From Leptasterias polaris (Eukaryota; Echinodermata; Asteroidea; Forcipulatida; Asteriidae), in contig JAZGTN010000089.1 in NCBI GenBank assembly GCA_037783415.1, positions 3,162,001 to 3,226,000 of the forward strand: a DNA stretch of 64,000 nt. The letters run 5' to 3'. This document shows positions 48,262 through 53,700 of the stretch, one piece after another (within the stretch, counting starts at the first letter, position 1; the number at the start of each line of letters is the position of its first letter). Below the pieces are notes generated by a model that did not search any database, had not been told where the DNA came from, and was given only the letters and a program-made list of their open reading frames with translations. The position numbers and the translations under genes were made by a program.

Positions 48262-51191
48262 ATAAGGACGGACAACAAAAGGACGTAGTAGGCGTCACTT
48301 CCAGTTGCTCCGCGCCGGAAGGACAGGTTTAACCTTCGAACATTTGCACGGTGGGCCAATTTTATTCGTATAATGTTTTGGCATTTGGTTTGAATTGGAG
48401 TGGAAATGGAGGCAAGATGCCAGACCACCGAGTGACTTTTAATTTAAGTGAAGTTTCGTTAAACGTTTGATTTATACGATCTAAAACCTTGAAATGGTCT
48501 TTTGAGTATTAACTAGTGTATTTTAATATGTACAATGCAAGAAGCTAAGCGTTTTAGGAAGTCTGACCAGCATTGTTGAAAAAGTGCTTTTGTTTAAAGA
48601 GTTGAATCCAGGGAGACTTACCCTTTGGGGTTGATTAGAATTTTATTGTGACGTCACAAAAGTTAAGGTGAAATAACTGAACGTATTTAAATCTATGCGC
48701 ATAGGTCTACATCATATTGTCGACTATAGACTAATAATTGTTATTTTTGAAGGGATTAAAATGAATCCAGCCGATATTAGTTGTGTTTAATTCAATTTAT
48801 AATTTCATTATAACTTGATATAAATAATTGTACAGACGCCTGAAATGGGGCAGTATCCCCAGCAGTTGTAAATAAATGTAAAGAAATTGTAAATACAATA
48901 CTTTTGTCAAAGAGACTTTCCATTCATTGTTTGTTATTTTCTTTCGCTGCACAGTTATCCCAGCTTGACTGTGACAGCGACAGTCTGCTTCTAAGCATCT
49001 ACCCTGTGCGTACACTTGCGCACGCTTGATGAAAACAGTGCTCAACAATAGTACCTGGTATGTAATGCCAAATGGACCAGTGAAAATTCAGCTCTCGTCA
49101 TGAATATACATGAGGTATACAAGTAGTAACAAGCATGTAATGATCAACACATGTTTAGAATGAGTAATAAATAGCATTCAAGCAAATATCCTCTGACATT
49201 GTCTTCCTTCATTGATAAATTATTACCACAAAACATTTGCTTATGAATTCTATCGTATGAACTTTATAGTATAAGACCCCCCAAAAATCAGAATTACGTG
49301 TAAATTTTGCAGCTGTGAGCAACATTTGACGAGTGTATTTTGTAGACTGCAAATAAAACCATGTTATCTTAAAAATTGCTACACCATAACTTCTTAAGAG
49401 AAACTAGAACATCATTCAAGACTTTACTAAACTAGATCACATCTGATACTTAGTTTTTGTAAGGCAATGCAGTTTTCATCAGTAAACAGCAACTCTATGA
49501 GGAAAATAAAAGCTTGTATGATCTTTATAAAGGGCAACAAGGCAATGACCAGGGGCATAAAACTTTACAAAGGGCAACAAGGCAATGACCGGGGCATAGA
49601 GGCAATTGCCTCCATGAAGTATCACACTGTCAGGCCTGAATGTACAATCTTACATTGACATTTCAAGAAAGGTTGGATCCAGTACATTCATTGTAAAAAA
49701 TGAGATTTTTTTTTTACACTGGTTGCTGGGGACCATTTGACTTGAAACTGTGTTGAAAGTGAAACTTGACATTTAGGCACACAATGAACAATAAGCCAAG
49801 TATAGCACTAAGAGTTCATAGGTCTGGGTGTTGAGGTAGGTGGTTGGACTGGGTTAGATTTAGGAAGATCCTTTGTAAACATTCCCAGAGGTTTAAAGGG
49901 AGTGTCCACCGTTGGTGAAATGTGTCTAGTTTTTAACCAACTCCAGGCAGAGGTGCAAACCCCTGGCTATTGAAAAATATGGTCATTTGGGATATTTTAC
50001 ATTTTGTAACATAATTATCTCATAAAATCAAGAATTGTAACAAAACAACAGCTGAACAAATTTTGAGATGTGCCCGCTTTCATGAATCAAAAGTTGATAA
50101 AAAGGTGCAGTGCGTTTTTCATAAAATGTCAGATTTGATGGGTTTTTTTCCATTGAGCTGTATACAAATTGTATTTGCAGGAAGTCCAGGCTCAGTGACT
50201 TTTTGTGAACATATGATGCCAGAAGTTACATGTCTATAAACATAGGTTTTGCTGTAATAAATTAAATGGTTTTGTTAGGCAACTGTGGATAGCAGGTATT
50301 TATACACATATGGAAATCTTTTTCAAGATATATGTGGTATGTTAACCCTCATAATACAATGGCCAATGCAACCCCGATCGTACATCTCCAGGCACTTGGT
50401 AGGTCTTCAATGGTTGGAAGGCTAGTTTCTCAAAAATTTGCCTTGTACCTTAGATAATAGAGCCTGGCGAATGCCGTAACCACAGCAGGCAACTCAGTTT
50501 TGAAACCATTTTATAGACATGTGCGGCTGTTTTATACGGCAAAATGATCCCGCTACACATGACAAGATACAGATCCTTTGTCATTTAAAACCGACCAATA
50601 AAAAAACGAGGAAAAAAATGCTCAATAAGCATGGCTATTTTGCCATACATGCTTTGTCACGTGACATCATTTTGCTATAAAAGTATGTGATGTGGTATCG
50701 ATACGCTGCGTCCACAACAGGGTTCAATTTCATAGAGCTACTCATCAGCACAAGTAGCTAAGCAAAACAAAATTATGCTTACCAGAATAAGGTTACCAGC
50801 CAAACTACCATGTCACATGTACAATTTGTGACCGATATCCTGCTCATGTCTGCTAAGCAGACAATTGTTAAGCAATGAAATTGGGCCCAGGACACAGTGT
50901 GCGACCAAGCTAAGCATTCTCCATTGTTTCATTTCTGTGAACACATTGCACTAAAACCATTAATTAGAGAAGTATGAAAACAAGTTTTGCACGCTACATA
51001 CCTTGGTCAGGGTCTGCGCTGTAATACTGTGACCAGGGTTTCTTCCTCCGTTCTAGGGCTTCCTGTTTCCGCTCCTTCCAGTCCAAGTCCTCATTCATGA
51101 TGGCCATCTCACACATTCCTGTGTCATCACTGGTGATGAATGAATGGCGAAGGTGTGAGATGATAAACGCTGGATCATCAAGAAGAGCCAT
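3155..51191 (-). CDS. MAPKAP1: SIN1/MAPKAP1, mTORC2 subunit (9 coding exons; 3' end outside window)
   Basis: SIN1 is a core subunit of TOR complex 2. It holds the substrate kinases AKT, SGK and PKC through its CRIM domain and membranes through its PH domain. Nine exons were assembled by eye: 51191-51002, 29890-29720, 24354-24200, 23410-23238, 21882-21694, 12420-12311, 7785-7678, 3773-3636 and 3298-3155. Together they give 1378 nt, 459 codons plus one base; human SIN1 is 522 aa. Every junction has AG/GT and matching phase. Approximate domains: N-terminal segment 1-63, CRIM 143-271, Ras-binding-like region 288-365, PH from about 391. Conserved marks include SDDTGMCEM near the start, [21 protein letters not shown], the acidic loop [15 protein letters not shown] and [12 protein letters not shown]. 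The remaining ~70 PH-domain codons were not found in 1-3154. The identification is based on remembered family sequence, but similarity runs through all exons. Confidence 0.96.
3299..3635 (-). other. SIN1 intron 8
   Basis: The shortest intron of the gene, about 340 nt. Its donor side carries a poly-C tract on the plus strand (3600-3622, plus a shorter C-rich run at 3586-3599), which is G-rich in the transcript. The rest is ordinary AT-rich sequence. Confidence 0.9.
3586..3622. repeat. Poly-C tract (poly-G in SIN1 RNA)
   Basis: 23 consecutive C at 3600-3622, preceded by C7 and CCACCA. On the SIN1 sense strand this is a G23 run starting 13 nt inside intron 8. Confidence 0.95.
3636..3773 (-). 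CDS. MAPKAP1: SIN1 coding exon 8 (linker and start of PH domain)
   Basis: Encodes residues 366-411: a poorly conserved proline/arginine linker, then [20 protein letters not shown] and EIQL, matching human [28 protein letters not shown] keeps the RxRxxT context of the human Thr398 phosphosite (T407 here). The acceptor follows a strong pyrimidine tract. The donor GTGAGC lies 13 nt before a 23-nt G run in the intron. Phase 1 in, 1 out. Confidence 0.93.
4590..4722 (-). mobile_element. SINE family 3 fragment (GCGTAGTGGTATC A box)
   Basis: The reverse complement reads GCTCGGCGTAGTGGTATCTT, then GGATCCTGGTTTGAATTC (B box-like), then GATGGAGTTTTCAGTCCCAA. The last block matches GATTGGGTTTTCAGTCCCTA at 18413, linking the two copies. 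Confidence 0.6.
4917..4946. repeat. GA microsatellite
   Basis: About 15 uninterrupted GA units in SIN1 intron 7. Confidence 0.97.
7090..7400 (+). mobile_element. SINE family 2 (tRNA-like A box GATAGCTCAGTTGG)
   Basis: A SINE tail (TTATCTTGTGGTTTATTACT) at 7130-7155 is followed by a second piece. That piece has CACCCCCAAACAAAATAGGT, then the tRNA-like head GACTAGATAGCTCAGTTGGC and B box GCTTCAAATCCCACTCTAGC at 7290-7370, then TTTCTATGTTCAACCC. Both parts recur at 20920-21365. Confidence 0.65.
7678..7785 (-). CDS. MAPKAP1: SIN1 coding exon 7 (end of Ras-binding-like region)
   Basis: Encodes residues 330-365: [20 protein letters not shown], then [10 protein letters not shown]. This aligns with human QYRLEKQSEPNVAVDLDST and EFCLVREN. 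The acceptor follows TTTTTCAG and the donor is GTAAGT at 7677-7672. Phase is 1 in, 1 out. Confidence 0.93.
8151..8270. mobile_element. Short MITE, TATAGACCC ends, copy 1
   Basis: 120 bp with perfect inverted ends TATAGACCCATTGCACAACG. The GC-rich centre contains CAAAATGGCGGACAGGAG. A related element lies at 22608-22764. Flanking TA may be the target duplication. Confidence 0.85.
8383..8495. repeat. 55-bp tandem duplication
   Basis: Two units containing TAAGGAACTAGCTGGTCTGG and GTACTGT, starting at about 8411 and 8466, with partial homology before the first unit. Confidence 0.85.
10786..10813. repeat. GAT microsatellite
   Basis: Nine GAT units in SIN1 intron 6. Confidence 0.95.
12311..12420 (-). 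CDS. MAPKAP1: SIN1 coding exon 6 (Ras-binding-like region)
   Basis: Encodes residues 293-329, with [20 protein letters not shown] and RKRKG. This corresponds to the human IQVDNTKVTMKEILLKAVKRRKG stretch, a ubiquitin/RBD-like beta-alpha unit. Acceptor CAACAG, donor GTAAGC; phase 2 in, 1 out. It joins exon 7 to form AGPDYIL, matching human SGPQYRL. Confidence 0.93.
12690..13420. repeat. 28-bp minisatellite
   Basis: Tandem units of GCTGAGGGATGGTAAGACTT plus GTTCCTAA, about 25 in all. Central units are almost identical and both edges decay, typical of unequal exchange. Lies in SIN1 intron 5, 270 bp beyond exon 6. Confidence 0.93.
15217..15680. repeat. 21-bp minisatellite
   Basis: About 22 units of GAGTCCCAATCGGGTGATAT+A, with variants at the GATATA/AAATGG positions. 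Because 21 is a multiple of 3, open frames run through it on both strands (15207-15389 plus, 15059-15397 minus). They are repeat artefacts. Confidence 0.93.
16168..16350. repeat. Degenerate copy of the GGGCCC palindromic repeat
   Basis: Begins GGCCCCATTTCATAAAGCTG and keeps CTGGTAAAC and GTGCTTAGCATTTTT, but the right end is no longer clear. Confidence 0.55.
17763..18085 (-). mobile_element. SINE with class II tRNA-like head
   Basis: Read on the minus strand it starts with a tRNA-like head: A box TGGCCGAGCGGTTTAGAGC and B box GTGGGTTCGAATCC. A tail follows with GAAGCAATTATAGC-complement, TCCCCAGGGAGCTGAGAA and AAGCGCTATATAAGAACTAG. It matches 42832-43140. The head resembles Ser/Leu tRNA but does not fold as an intact tRNA by eye. 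Confidence 0.8.
18345..18495 (+). mobile_element. SINE family 3 fragment
   Basis: Has CCTGGTTCGAATCCTCCTGG (B box), GGATTGGGTTTTCAGTCCCT, ACCTGATTGCGTGGGTTTTT and GGGGTTTTCCTCCCACATCT. The A-box half is not clear. Confidence 0.6.
19568..19888. mobile_element. MITE with TTAA ends, family C
   Basis: 321 bp bounded by TTAA with inverted ends CCCTTTAGAGACC and GGTCTCTAAAGGG. The left half has AGCGGCCACAAGCGG-like GC-rich motifs and the right half is AT-rich. No coding capacity. Confidence 0.8.
20741..20919. mobile_element. Short MITE, CTATAGACCTTATGCAT ends
   Basis: 179 bp with inverted ends CTATAGACCTTATGCA and TGCATAAGGTCTATAG. TGACGTCA sites sit just inside each end. No open frame of note. 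It abuts a tRNA-like SINE on its right. Confidence 0.85.
20920..21365. mobile_element. SINE family 2 copies in opposite orientations
   Basis: 20920-21120 is a minus copy: the reverse complement contains TTTCAGTTGGTTGAGCACTG and GGTCGCAGGCTCAAGTCCTG. 21150-21249 (minus) and 21258-21365 (plus) are head-to-head copies of the B-box half, ending in TTCCCTTGTGGTTTATTATT. The head-to-head pair makes a long hairpin. Confidence 0.65.
21199..21306. repeat. Long inverted repeat from two SINE halves
   Basis: Arms TTGAACAAAGAAAAATTGAC...ACGACCTCCGG and CCGGAGGTCGT...GTCAATTTTTCTTTGTTCAA, about 50 bp each, separated by 8 bases. A few mismatches. It would form a stable stem in the SIN1 transcript. Confidence 0.8.
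21407..21665. mobile_element. Short MITE, TATAGACCTTTCT ends
   Basis: About 259 bp with inverted ends TATAGACCTTTCT and AGAAAGGTCTATA. It ends only 29 bp before the donor side of SIN1 exon 5, inside intron 5. The interior is AT-rich. Confidence 0.8.
21694..21882 (-). CDS. MAPKAP1: SIN1 coding exon 5 (CRIM acidic loop)
   Basis: Encodes residues 230-292, including [25 protein letters not shown] and [10 protein letters not shown]. The acidic loop (residues 241-255) is nearly identical to the human loop that contacts mTORC2 substrates such as AKT. The exon ends with a variable acidic linker ([15 protein letters not shown]) leading into the Ras-binding-like region. Acceptor TTTCCAG, donor GTGAGT; phase 2 in, 2 out. 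Confidence 0.96.
22005..22545. repeat. Dispersed repeat copy 1 (interrupted by a MITE)
   Basis: Starts about GTGGTAACACCATGTGTATA, runs through TTTGTTCTTTGAGAACTTGT and resumes after the MITE with CTACTACCTGGACGGAAGGT and GAAATCGGCCGG. It matches 25080-25345 almost base for base outside the insertion. The element class is not recognised. Confidence 0.8.
22135..22510. mobile_element. MITE with TTAA ends, family B, inserted in an older repeat
   Basis: The inverted ends are AGGCACTGAACACG and CGTGTACAGTGCCT, flanked by TTAA at 22135-22138 and 22507-22510. The host repeat continues on both sides. The paralogous copy at 25080-25345 shows the intact site with a single TTAA (CTTATTAACTACTACC). This is direct evidence for the element ends and a 4-bp target duplication. 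Internal sequence is distantly like family A (GTAATTGTCAAAGACC). Confidence 0.93.
22608..22764. mobile_element. Short MITE, TATAGACCC ends, copy 2
   Basis: About 157 bp with inverted ends GACCCCTTGCACAACGCGGA. The centre has a second palindrome (ATTTTGGGAGTCAA / TTGACTCCCAAAAT) around CAAAATGGCGAACAGGA, which it shares with the 8151-8270 element. The outermost bases have decayed. Confidence 0.83.
23238..23410 (-). CDS. MAPKAP1: SIN1 coding exon 4 (CRIM core)
   Basis: Encodes residues 173-229. Recognisable motifs are IKKIDIYL, then a strand ending [13 protein letters not shown] and [15 protein letters not shown]. These match the ubiquitin-like core of human CRIM ([21 protein letters not shown]). 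The exon is too short to stand out as a long open frame and was found by translating the minus strand between its neighbours. Acceptor TTTCCAG, donor GTGAGT; phase 0 in, 2 out. Confidence 0.95.
23452..23880 (-). mobile_element. SINE with class II tRNA-like head, long tail
   Basis: The minus-strand head GTCGTGGCCGAGCGGATAAG is at the right end, with B box TGGGTTCGAGTCC, then CTTAAGCAAGACACTTAACC. The tail (GAAAAGAGAAGGGGTTCGCC, CCGGTGTTCCTGG) matches 43175-43250. It ends in an AAT microsatellite (23452-23473), common at SINE 3' ends. Confidence 0.8.
24200..24354 (-). CDS. MAPKAP1: SIN1 coding exon 3 (start of CRIM)
   Basis: Encodes residues 121-172: an acidic/lysine-rich helix-like stretch ([12 protein letters not shown]), then [20 protein letters not shown] and SEFSKFDGK. 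In human SIN1 this is the beginning of the conserved region in the middle (CRIM). Acceptor TTTCAG, donor GTGAGG; the exon leaves in phase 0. Confidence 0.95.
25080..25345. repeat. Dispersed repeat copy 2 (empty site)
   Basis: Same orientation and sequence as the 22005 repeat but without the TTAA MITE. It continues with GGACTACTACTTTCGC and a short internal echo (ACTGCCGCGGAGT occurs at about 25159 and again at 25310). The class is unknown. Confidence 0.8.
26086..27300. repeat. 20-bp minisatellite (largest array)
   Basis: About 60 units of AAAAAGCTTGCAGACCAGTG. Variants AAAAGG alternate with AAAAAG early in the array, and the right end from 27000 is increasingly degenerate. Minus-strand open frames of 301 and 358 codons (25905-26810 and 26077-27153) arise because three 20-bp units read as 20 codons without a stop. 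They are not genes. Confidence 0.95.
27929..28010. repeat. Partial copy of the GGGCCC palindromic repeat
   Basis: Only the right half is present, from GGCTGGTAACCTTACTCTGG through GTGTTTAAGCAGCTCTCCAA to TTGGG. Confidence 0.7.
29720..29890 (-). CDS. MAPKAP1: SIN1 coding exon 2 (RSNT phosphosite region)
   Basis: Encodes residues 64-120, including [18 protein letters not shown] followed by a basic stretch ending [11 protein letters not shown]. This aligns with the human segment holding Thr86, an AKT/S6K site in an RxRSNT context. The equivalent here is T89. The acceptor is CAG after a short pyrimidine stretch; the donor is GTGAGT at 29719-29714. Phases are 1 in and 1 out, matching exons 1 and 3. 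Confidence 0.95.
30000..30255 (-). mobile_element. SINE copy, degraded head
   Basis: Shares CTTCTCAGCTCCCTGGGGAG, GTGATGAGAAGCAATCATAG and GGACACAAGTGTT with the 17763 and 23452 copies. The head is decayed near 30200-30255 (TCGAACCCACACCCTGATGA remains). Confidence 0.72.
33035..33210. repeat. Degenerate short tandem repeats
   Basis: Units like GGTGTGGTACATTGGTTGCT recur four times from 33040 to 33150 with many changes. They are followed by a second small array of GTGGCTTTC units at 33158-33198. Confidence 0.6.
35934..36125. repeat. Palindromic GGGCCC dispersed repeat, best copy
   Basis: 192 bp with inverted ends GGGCCCAATTTCATAGAGCT and AGCTCTATGAAATTGGGCCC, then GCTTAAGCA. The interior carries CTGGTAACCTTATTCTGGTA and AAGCATAATTTTGTTGTGCT. 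Further copies are at 46177-46356, 50721-50888, about 16168-16350 and 27929-28010. Confidence 0.85.
36891..37237. mobile_element. MITE, CTATAGACCATGT ends
   Basis: 347 bp with inverted ends CTATAGACCATGTGACC and GGTAACATGGTCTATATAG. TGTTTACAAA-type motifs lie inside each end. A diverged copy in opposite orientation is at about 49960-50237, sharing GCAGGAAGTCCAGGCTC and CCATTGAGCTG. Confidence 0.82.
39960..41075. repeat. 29-bp minisatellite with higher-order pattern
   Basis: About 38 units of ACCACTCCTACACCACTGTT plus CTTTTCAGA. Variant units (AACAACTCTTACACC, CACTTGTTTTTTCAGAGCC) recur in a fixed order at multiples of 29 bp (about 40108, 40457, 40718, 40891), so blocks of several units have been copied together. 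Plus-strand open frames through it are artefacts. Confidence 0.95.
42680..43260 (+). mobile_element. Two SINE copies in tandem
   Basis: A truncated copy (about 42700-42830: GAGTGTGGGTTCGAATCCTG, CTTGAGCAAGGCATTTAACC) is followed by a full copy whose head GTCATGGCCGAGCGGTTTAG starts near 42834. The second has the CTCCCCAGGGAGCTC block, GCGCTATATAAGAACTAG and an ATT-rich stretch. A further block (GAAAGAGAAGGGGCTTGCC) matches the tail of the 23452 copy. Confidence 0.78.
44460..45060. repeat. CAC/ACC-rich, nearly G-free tract
   Basis: About 600 bp of imperfect CAC, ACC and ATC triplets with very few G residues on the plus strand. The SIN1 transcript carries it as a U/G-rich stretch. A plus-strand open frame of 195 codons (44464-45051, almost all H, P, T, S) is best read as a by-product of the triplet repeat; it has no upstream exon or promoter evidence. 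Confidence 0.85.
45652..45999. mobile_element. MITE with TTAA ends, family A, copy 2
   Basis: A 348-bp copy of the 1272-1623 element, in opposite orientation. It has the same terminal repeats and TTAA flanks and near-identical interior with small indels and substitutions. Confidence 0.88.
46177..46356. repeat. Palindromic GGGCCC dispersed repeat, copy 2
   Basis: Same ends and core as the 35934 copy, in the same orientation, with small losses at the right end. Confidence 0.82.
47007..47158. mobile_element. Possible small MITE, imperfect inverted ends
   Basis: The ends read TATAACACGGTTTGAGGGTG and, on the other strand, ACATGGTTTATTTTGGGCGG. Both are followed inward by ACAGTCGA / ACAATCGA. 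The match is imperfect, so this is tentative. Confidence 0.4.
48231..48258. repeat. AT microsatellite
   Basis: About 14 TA units in SIN1 intron 1. Confidence 0.97.
49522..49600. repeat. 40-bp tandem duplication
   Basis: AAGGGCAACAAGGCAATGAC followed by CAGGGGCATA or CGGGGCATA occurs twice, about 40 bp apart. It gives a short repetitive open frame of no significance. Confidence 0.85.
49895..50237. mobile_element. Diverged copy of the 36891-37237 MITE
   Basis: Shares several colinear blocks with the reverse complement of the 36891 element (TATTTTACATTT, ACAACAGCTG, TTTTGAGATGT, CCATTGAGCTG, GCAGGAAGTCCAGGCTC). The left end reads TTAAAGGGAGTGTCC and may belong to a different element. Boundaries are approximate. 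Confidence 0.65.
50530..50682. mobile_element. Small imperfect inverted-repeat element
   Basis: About 153 bp with imperfect inverted ends TTTATACGGCAAAATGAT and ATCATTTTGCTATAAA, followed inward by CATGACAA / TTGTCACG. It lies 320 bp downstream of the SIN1 exon 1 donor. Confidence 0.55.
50721..50888. repeat. Palindromic GGGCCC dispersed repeat, copy 3 (inverse)
   Basis: Opposite orientation to the 35934 copy: AAAATTATGCTTACCAGAAT and AAGGTTACCAGCC appear in reverse order. The left end has decayed to GGTTCAATTTC. It ends about 110 bp before the SIN1 exon 1 donor. Confidence 0.8.
51002..51191 (-). CDS. MAPKAP1: SIN1 coding exon 1 (start codon, N-terminal segment)
   Basis: Encodes residues 1-63, beginning [17 protein letters not shown] and containing SDDTGMCEM, the most conserved N-terminal stretch of animal SIN1. 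The start is the ATG at 51191-51189 in a strong context (A at -3, G at +4). A TAA lies in the same frame about 12 codons upstream and no earlier in-frame ATG intervenes. The donor is GTATGT at 51001-50996, leaving phase 1. The C-terminal part is rich in K, E and R and less conserved. Confidence 0.95.
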
Positions 51192-52239
51192 CTTGATAAC
51201 GAGGGCAGGTAGGAGCAACTTCCTTTAGAAGCATGAGTGAATTTTCCTCGGTAAACGTGTCACTCTCTGTTGAAGCCCTTATGCTCTAGATAGAGTTGGT
51301 GAGGATAATGCCGGTTCCTTTGACACAACAGATGGCAAGAAACGCATTTGAAAGTTGTCTGCAGTTTTCGTGTTTAGTTTTAATGCAGAGTTACAACACC
51401 AAGGGGTCCTGTGAATGTAAAGTTGTCGTTTTTGTACTCTATTACAACTGGATGGTTTCCAAACTCCTCGAGAATCAATCTTGGTGGAAGTGAAGTGAGT
51501 TGATATGTTGCAGGTACATGTCGGCTTAAGACTAAGTCAGTCTTGCTTGATATTAAGCAGCGACACTACCGTCACAGATTCCATTACACCTTGTACTGAA
51601 TGAAAATGATGAGTGAAGTTTCACTTTTGTTCAAGGATGAATTCTGAAGAAGAAAAAACGAGAAAACACCTTTGATTAATTTTTTTCATTAAAGCATTGT
51701 GAAAAATCTGTACTCAATCTAGACCTTGCGGTTTTGACGTAAACAGGAAGCCATTTTTGTTGGTTGAAGGCTTTCAAATTTTGAGGGGGGGGGGGGGGGG
51801 GAAACAGTCCAGTATAAAAAACAACAAATCATGAAACAGGTGTTCTTTTGTTATTCCCAAAAATATGAGGTTACATTAAAACTGTAAAATATTTAATGAC
51901 AACATTTTTCCCCGCTCGTGGCATATTAATTTCCTTTGTAATCTCATATGAGAATGCTGGTACAGGTCCCTACACCAAATAGGCTTGATATTAAATTAAG
52001 AATTTTGAAATAATTCATTGCCTACTTCAGTGTTAATGATTTATAAAAGTGATAAAACTGGTAGACTTTCTACAGCTGCTTCCCAATGTACCAATGGTAA
52101 GCTCTCAGTTGTTGACCCAGTTCTCTTGATGTCAATGGTTGAGCCATTTTGGGAGTCCGATTTCCTGTGTATTACTGTGCAGTGCACATTATATATTTTA
52201 TTATTTTAGGTCATGCATGCACAATAAGTGTTCTGGGTT

Positions 52240-52440
52240 CTCTTTTTTTTTTTACGTGCACAACCAATCCTAGTACACGAGACCTAGGGCTTAATGTCCC
52301 ATCAGAAGGACAAATCAATTGTGGTAAAGTATCTTGCTCAAGGATACAAGTGTCATGACCGGGGCTCGAACCCACACCCTGCTGATCAGAATCACCAGAG
52401 CTTCAGTCCGGTGCTCTTAACCGCTCGGCCACGACACGCC
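52240..52440 (-). mobile_element. SINE copy, class II tRNA-like head
   Basis: The minus-strand head GTCGTGGCCGAGCGGTTAAG begins near 52436, with B box GTGTGGGTTCGAGCCCC and then the CTTGAGCAAGATACTTTACC block. The left end is a T run (52233-52245). Confidence 0.78.
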
Positions 52441-52657
52441 ACAAGAATTCTAGGATTTAAGTAACATTATGAAAAGACTTGACCGGTGAAAAGTTGGACC
52501 TATGGGAGTAAAAAAAGTGTCATATTATGTCATGTTTCCTTTTATTACAAATAGAAATAGCCTCAATATTACAATACATTTGCAAACCAAAAACTGTTAG
52601 TGTTACATAAACTGACTTATGACTGACAGAATTTTGAGGCCTTGAGTTGAATCGATC

Positions 52658-52757
52658 CACAAAGACTACTCCTAGAACTATGAGGTTCGATCCGCTATCA
52701 TCTCCACGAGATAGCGGATCAAACCTCATACTCATAGTTCTAGGAGTACACAAAGAC
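52658..52757. mobile_element. Foldback insertion flanked by a 9-bp direct repeat
   Basis: An 82-bp near-palindrome (52667-52748) with ends TACTCCTAGAACTATGAG / CTCATAGTTCTAGGAGTA and a 9-nt loop. The direct repeat CACAAAGAC flanks it (52658-52666 and 52749-52757). One arm has an extra 6-nt tandem copy. Nine-base duplications are typical of Mutator-like transposases. The flanks support recent insertion. Confidence 0.75.
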
Positions 52758-53639
52758 CATCACACAATGGTCCTTATTCACAAGATTGTCATCTTAAGTT
52801 TTACTCCCTAAAAACATTTCCTTGGTCTTCAACTCAACTTATTACACCAGACTCGCAATAATTCATTGGATACAACATAAAGTATGGAGAATTTAACTTT
52901 GATCCAGAGAGGTTCCCCTGACTGACACAGTGACAGTGACACTGACAGTACATGCATGCAACACACAGTGACAAAGCTGCCCGACATAATTGCGATAATT
53001 GTAACCCTCCATCCTCCCCACAGTCGGGAGGAAAAGCTTCCGTGTGTGTGACCCTCTGGGTGACCCTTTTTGCCAACACCAACACTGACGCATACCAAGA
53101 AGGAATCTCACTCCAGTCTCAGAGTATTAGCAAACTGAATATTTAAAACTAACTAAAGTTTAAATAAAAACAACTGCAACTTTATTTTGTTTTTCAAGAG
53201 TTGTGTAGAGTAGGCCTAGGCCTACTGCTATTTTAATTTTTATTTATAATTTAGTTTTTTCTTGACTTTGACATCAGTCATTACTTCTGATGGGAAATAA
53301 TTCTCTTGAGTATCAGAACTGGTATGCGCTTATATATTTTTTTCAAACAATATTAACAATCGTTTTATTATTACTATTAGTATTAGACTTTGCTTTGCAT
53401 CAACAAAAATGATCAAAACACAACGAATTTGATAAACATTCACTTCACTTTCAGCAAGCTCCGACTATCCACCGTTTCGTAAACCTAGAACAGCAGCAAA
53501 AACTCATCAAATAACCCAATACGTAATTCTTATGTTTATAAAATTATTGAAACGTGCCCATTCAACTATTAAATATGATTCCGACAACACAGTGACAGAT
53601 AATAACCCACTTTGTAAATAAAATAAAGCGAAATAGTGT

Positions 53640-53700
53640 TTTCGTGACCTACCGTGAGCTGCCATTTTGCATCCCAGCATGCACCATCTAATTAATAATG
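53640..53700 (-). promoter_or_regulatory. Candidate SIN1 non-coding first exon / promoter
   Basis: Read on the minus strand, this holds a GCATGCTGGGATGC stretch (similar to vertebrate ZNF143/SBF-type promoter elements), then AAAATGGC (YY1-like), then a possible donor CACG|GTAGGT at 53652-53647. TSS-proximal YY1-like motifs followed by a donor are common in housekeeping genes. Similar CAAAATGGC strings occur in MITEs here, so this is weak. It lies 2.5 kb upstream of the SIN1 start codon. Confidence 0.25.

Larger units (their letters stand above)
29891..51001 (-). other. SIN1 intron 1 (21 kb)
   Basis: The largest intron. It contains SINEs (30000-30255, 42680-43260), GGGCCC palindromic repeats (35934-36125, 46177-46356, 50721-50888), MITEs (36891-37237, 45652-45999, 50530-50682 and others), a 29-bp minisatellite (39960-41075) and a CAC/ACC-rich tract (44460-45060). 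Stretches with few repeats and more balanced composition lie at 30800-31320, 31650-31960, 34100-34800, 35480-35930, 37950-38260 and 39280-39640. Confidence 0.85.
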
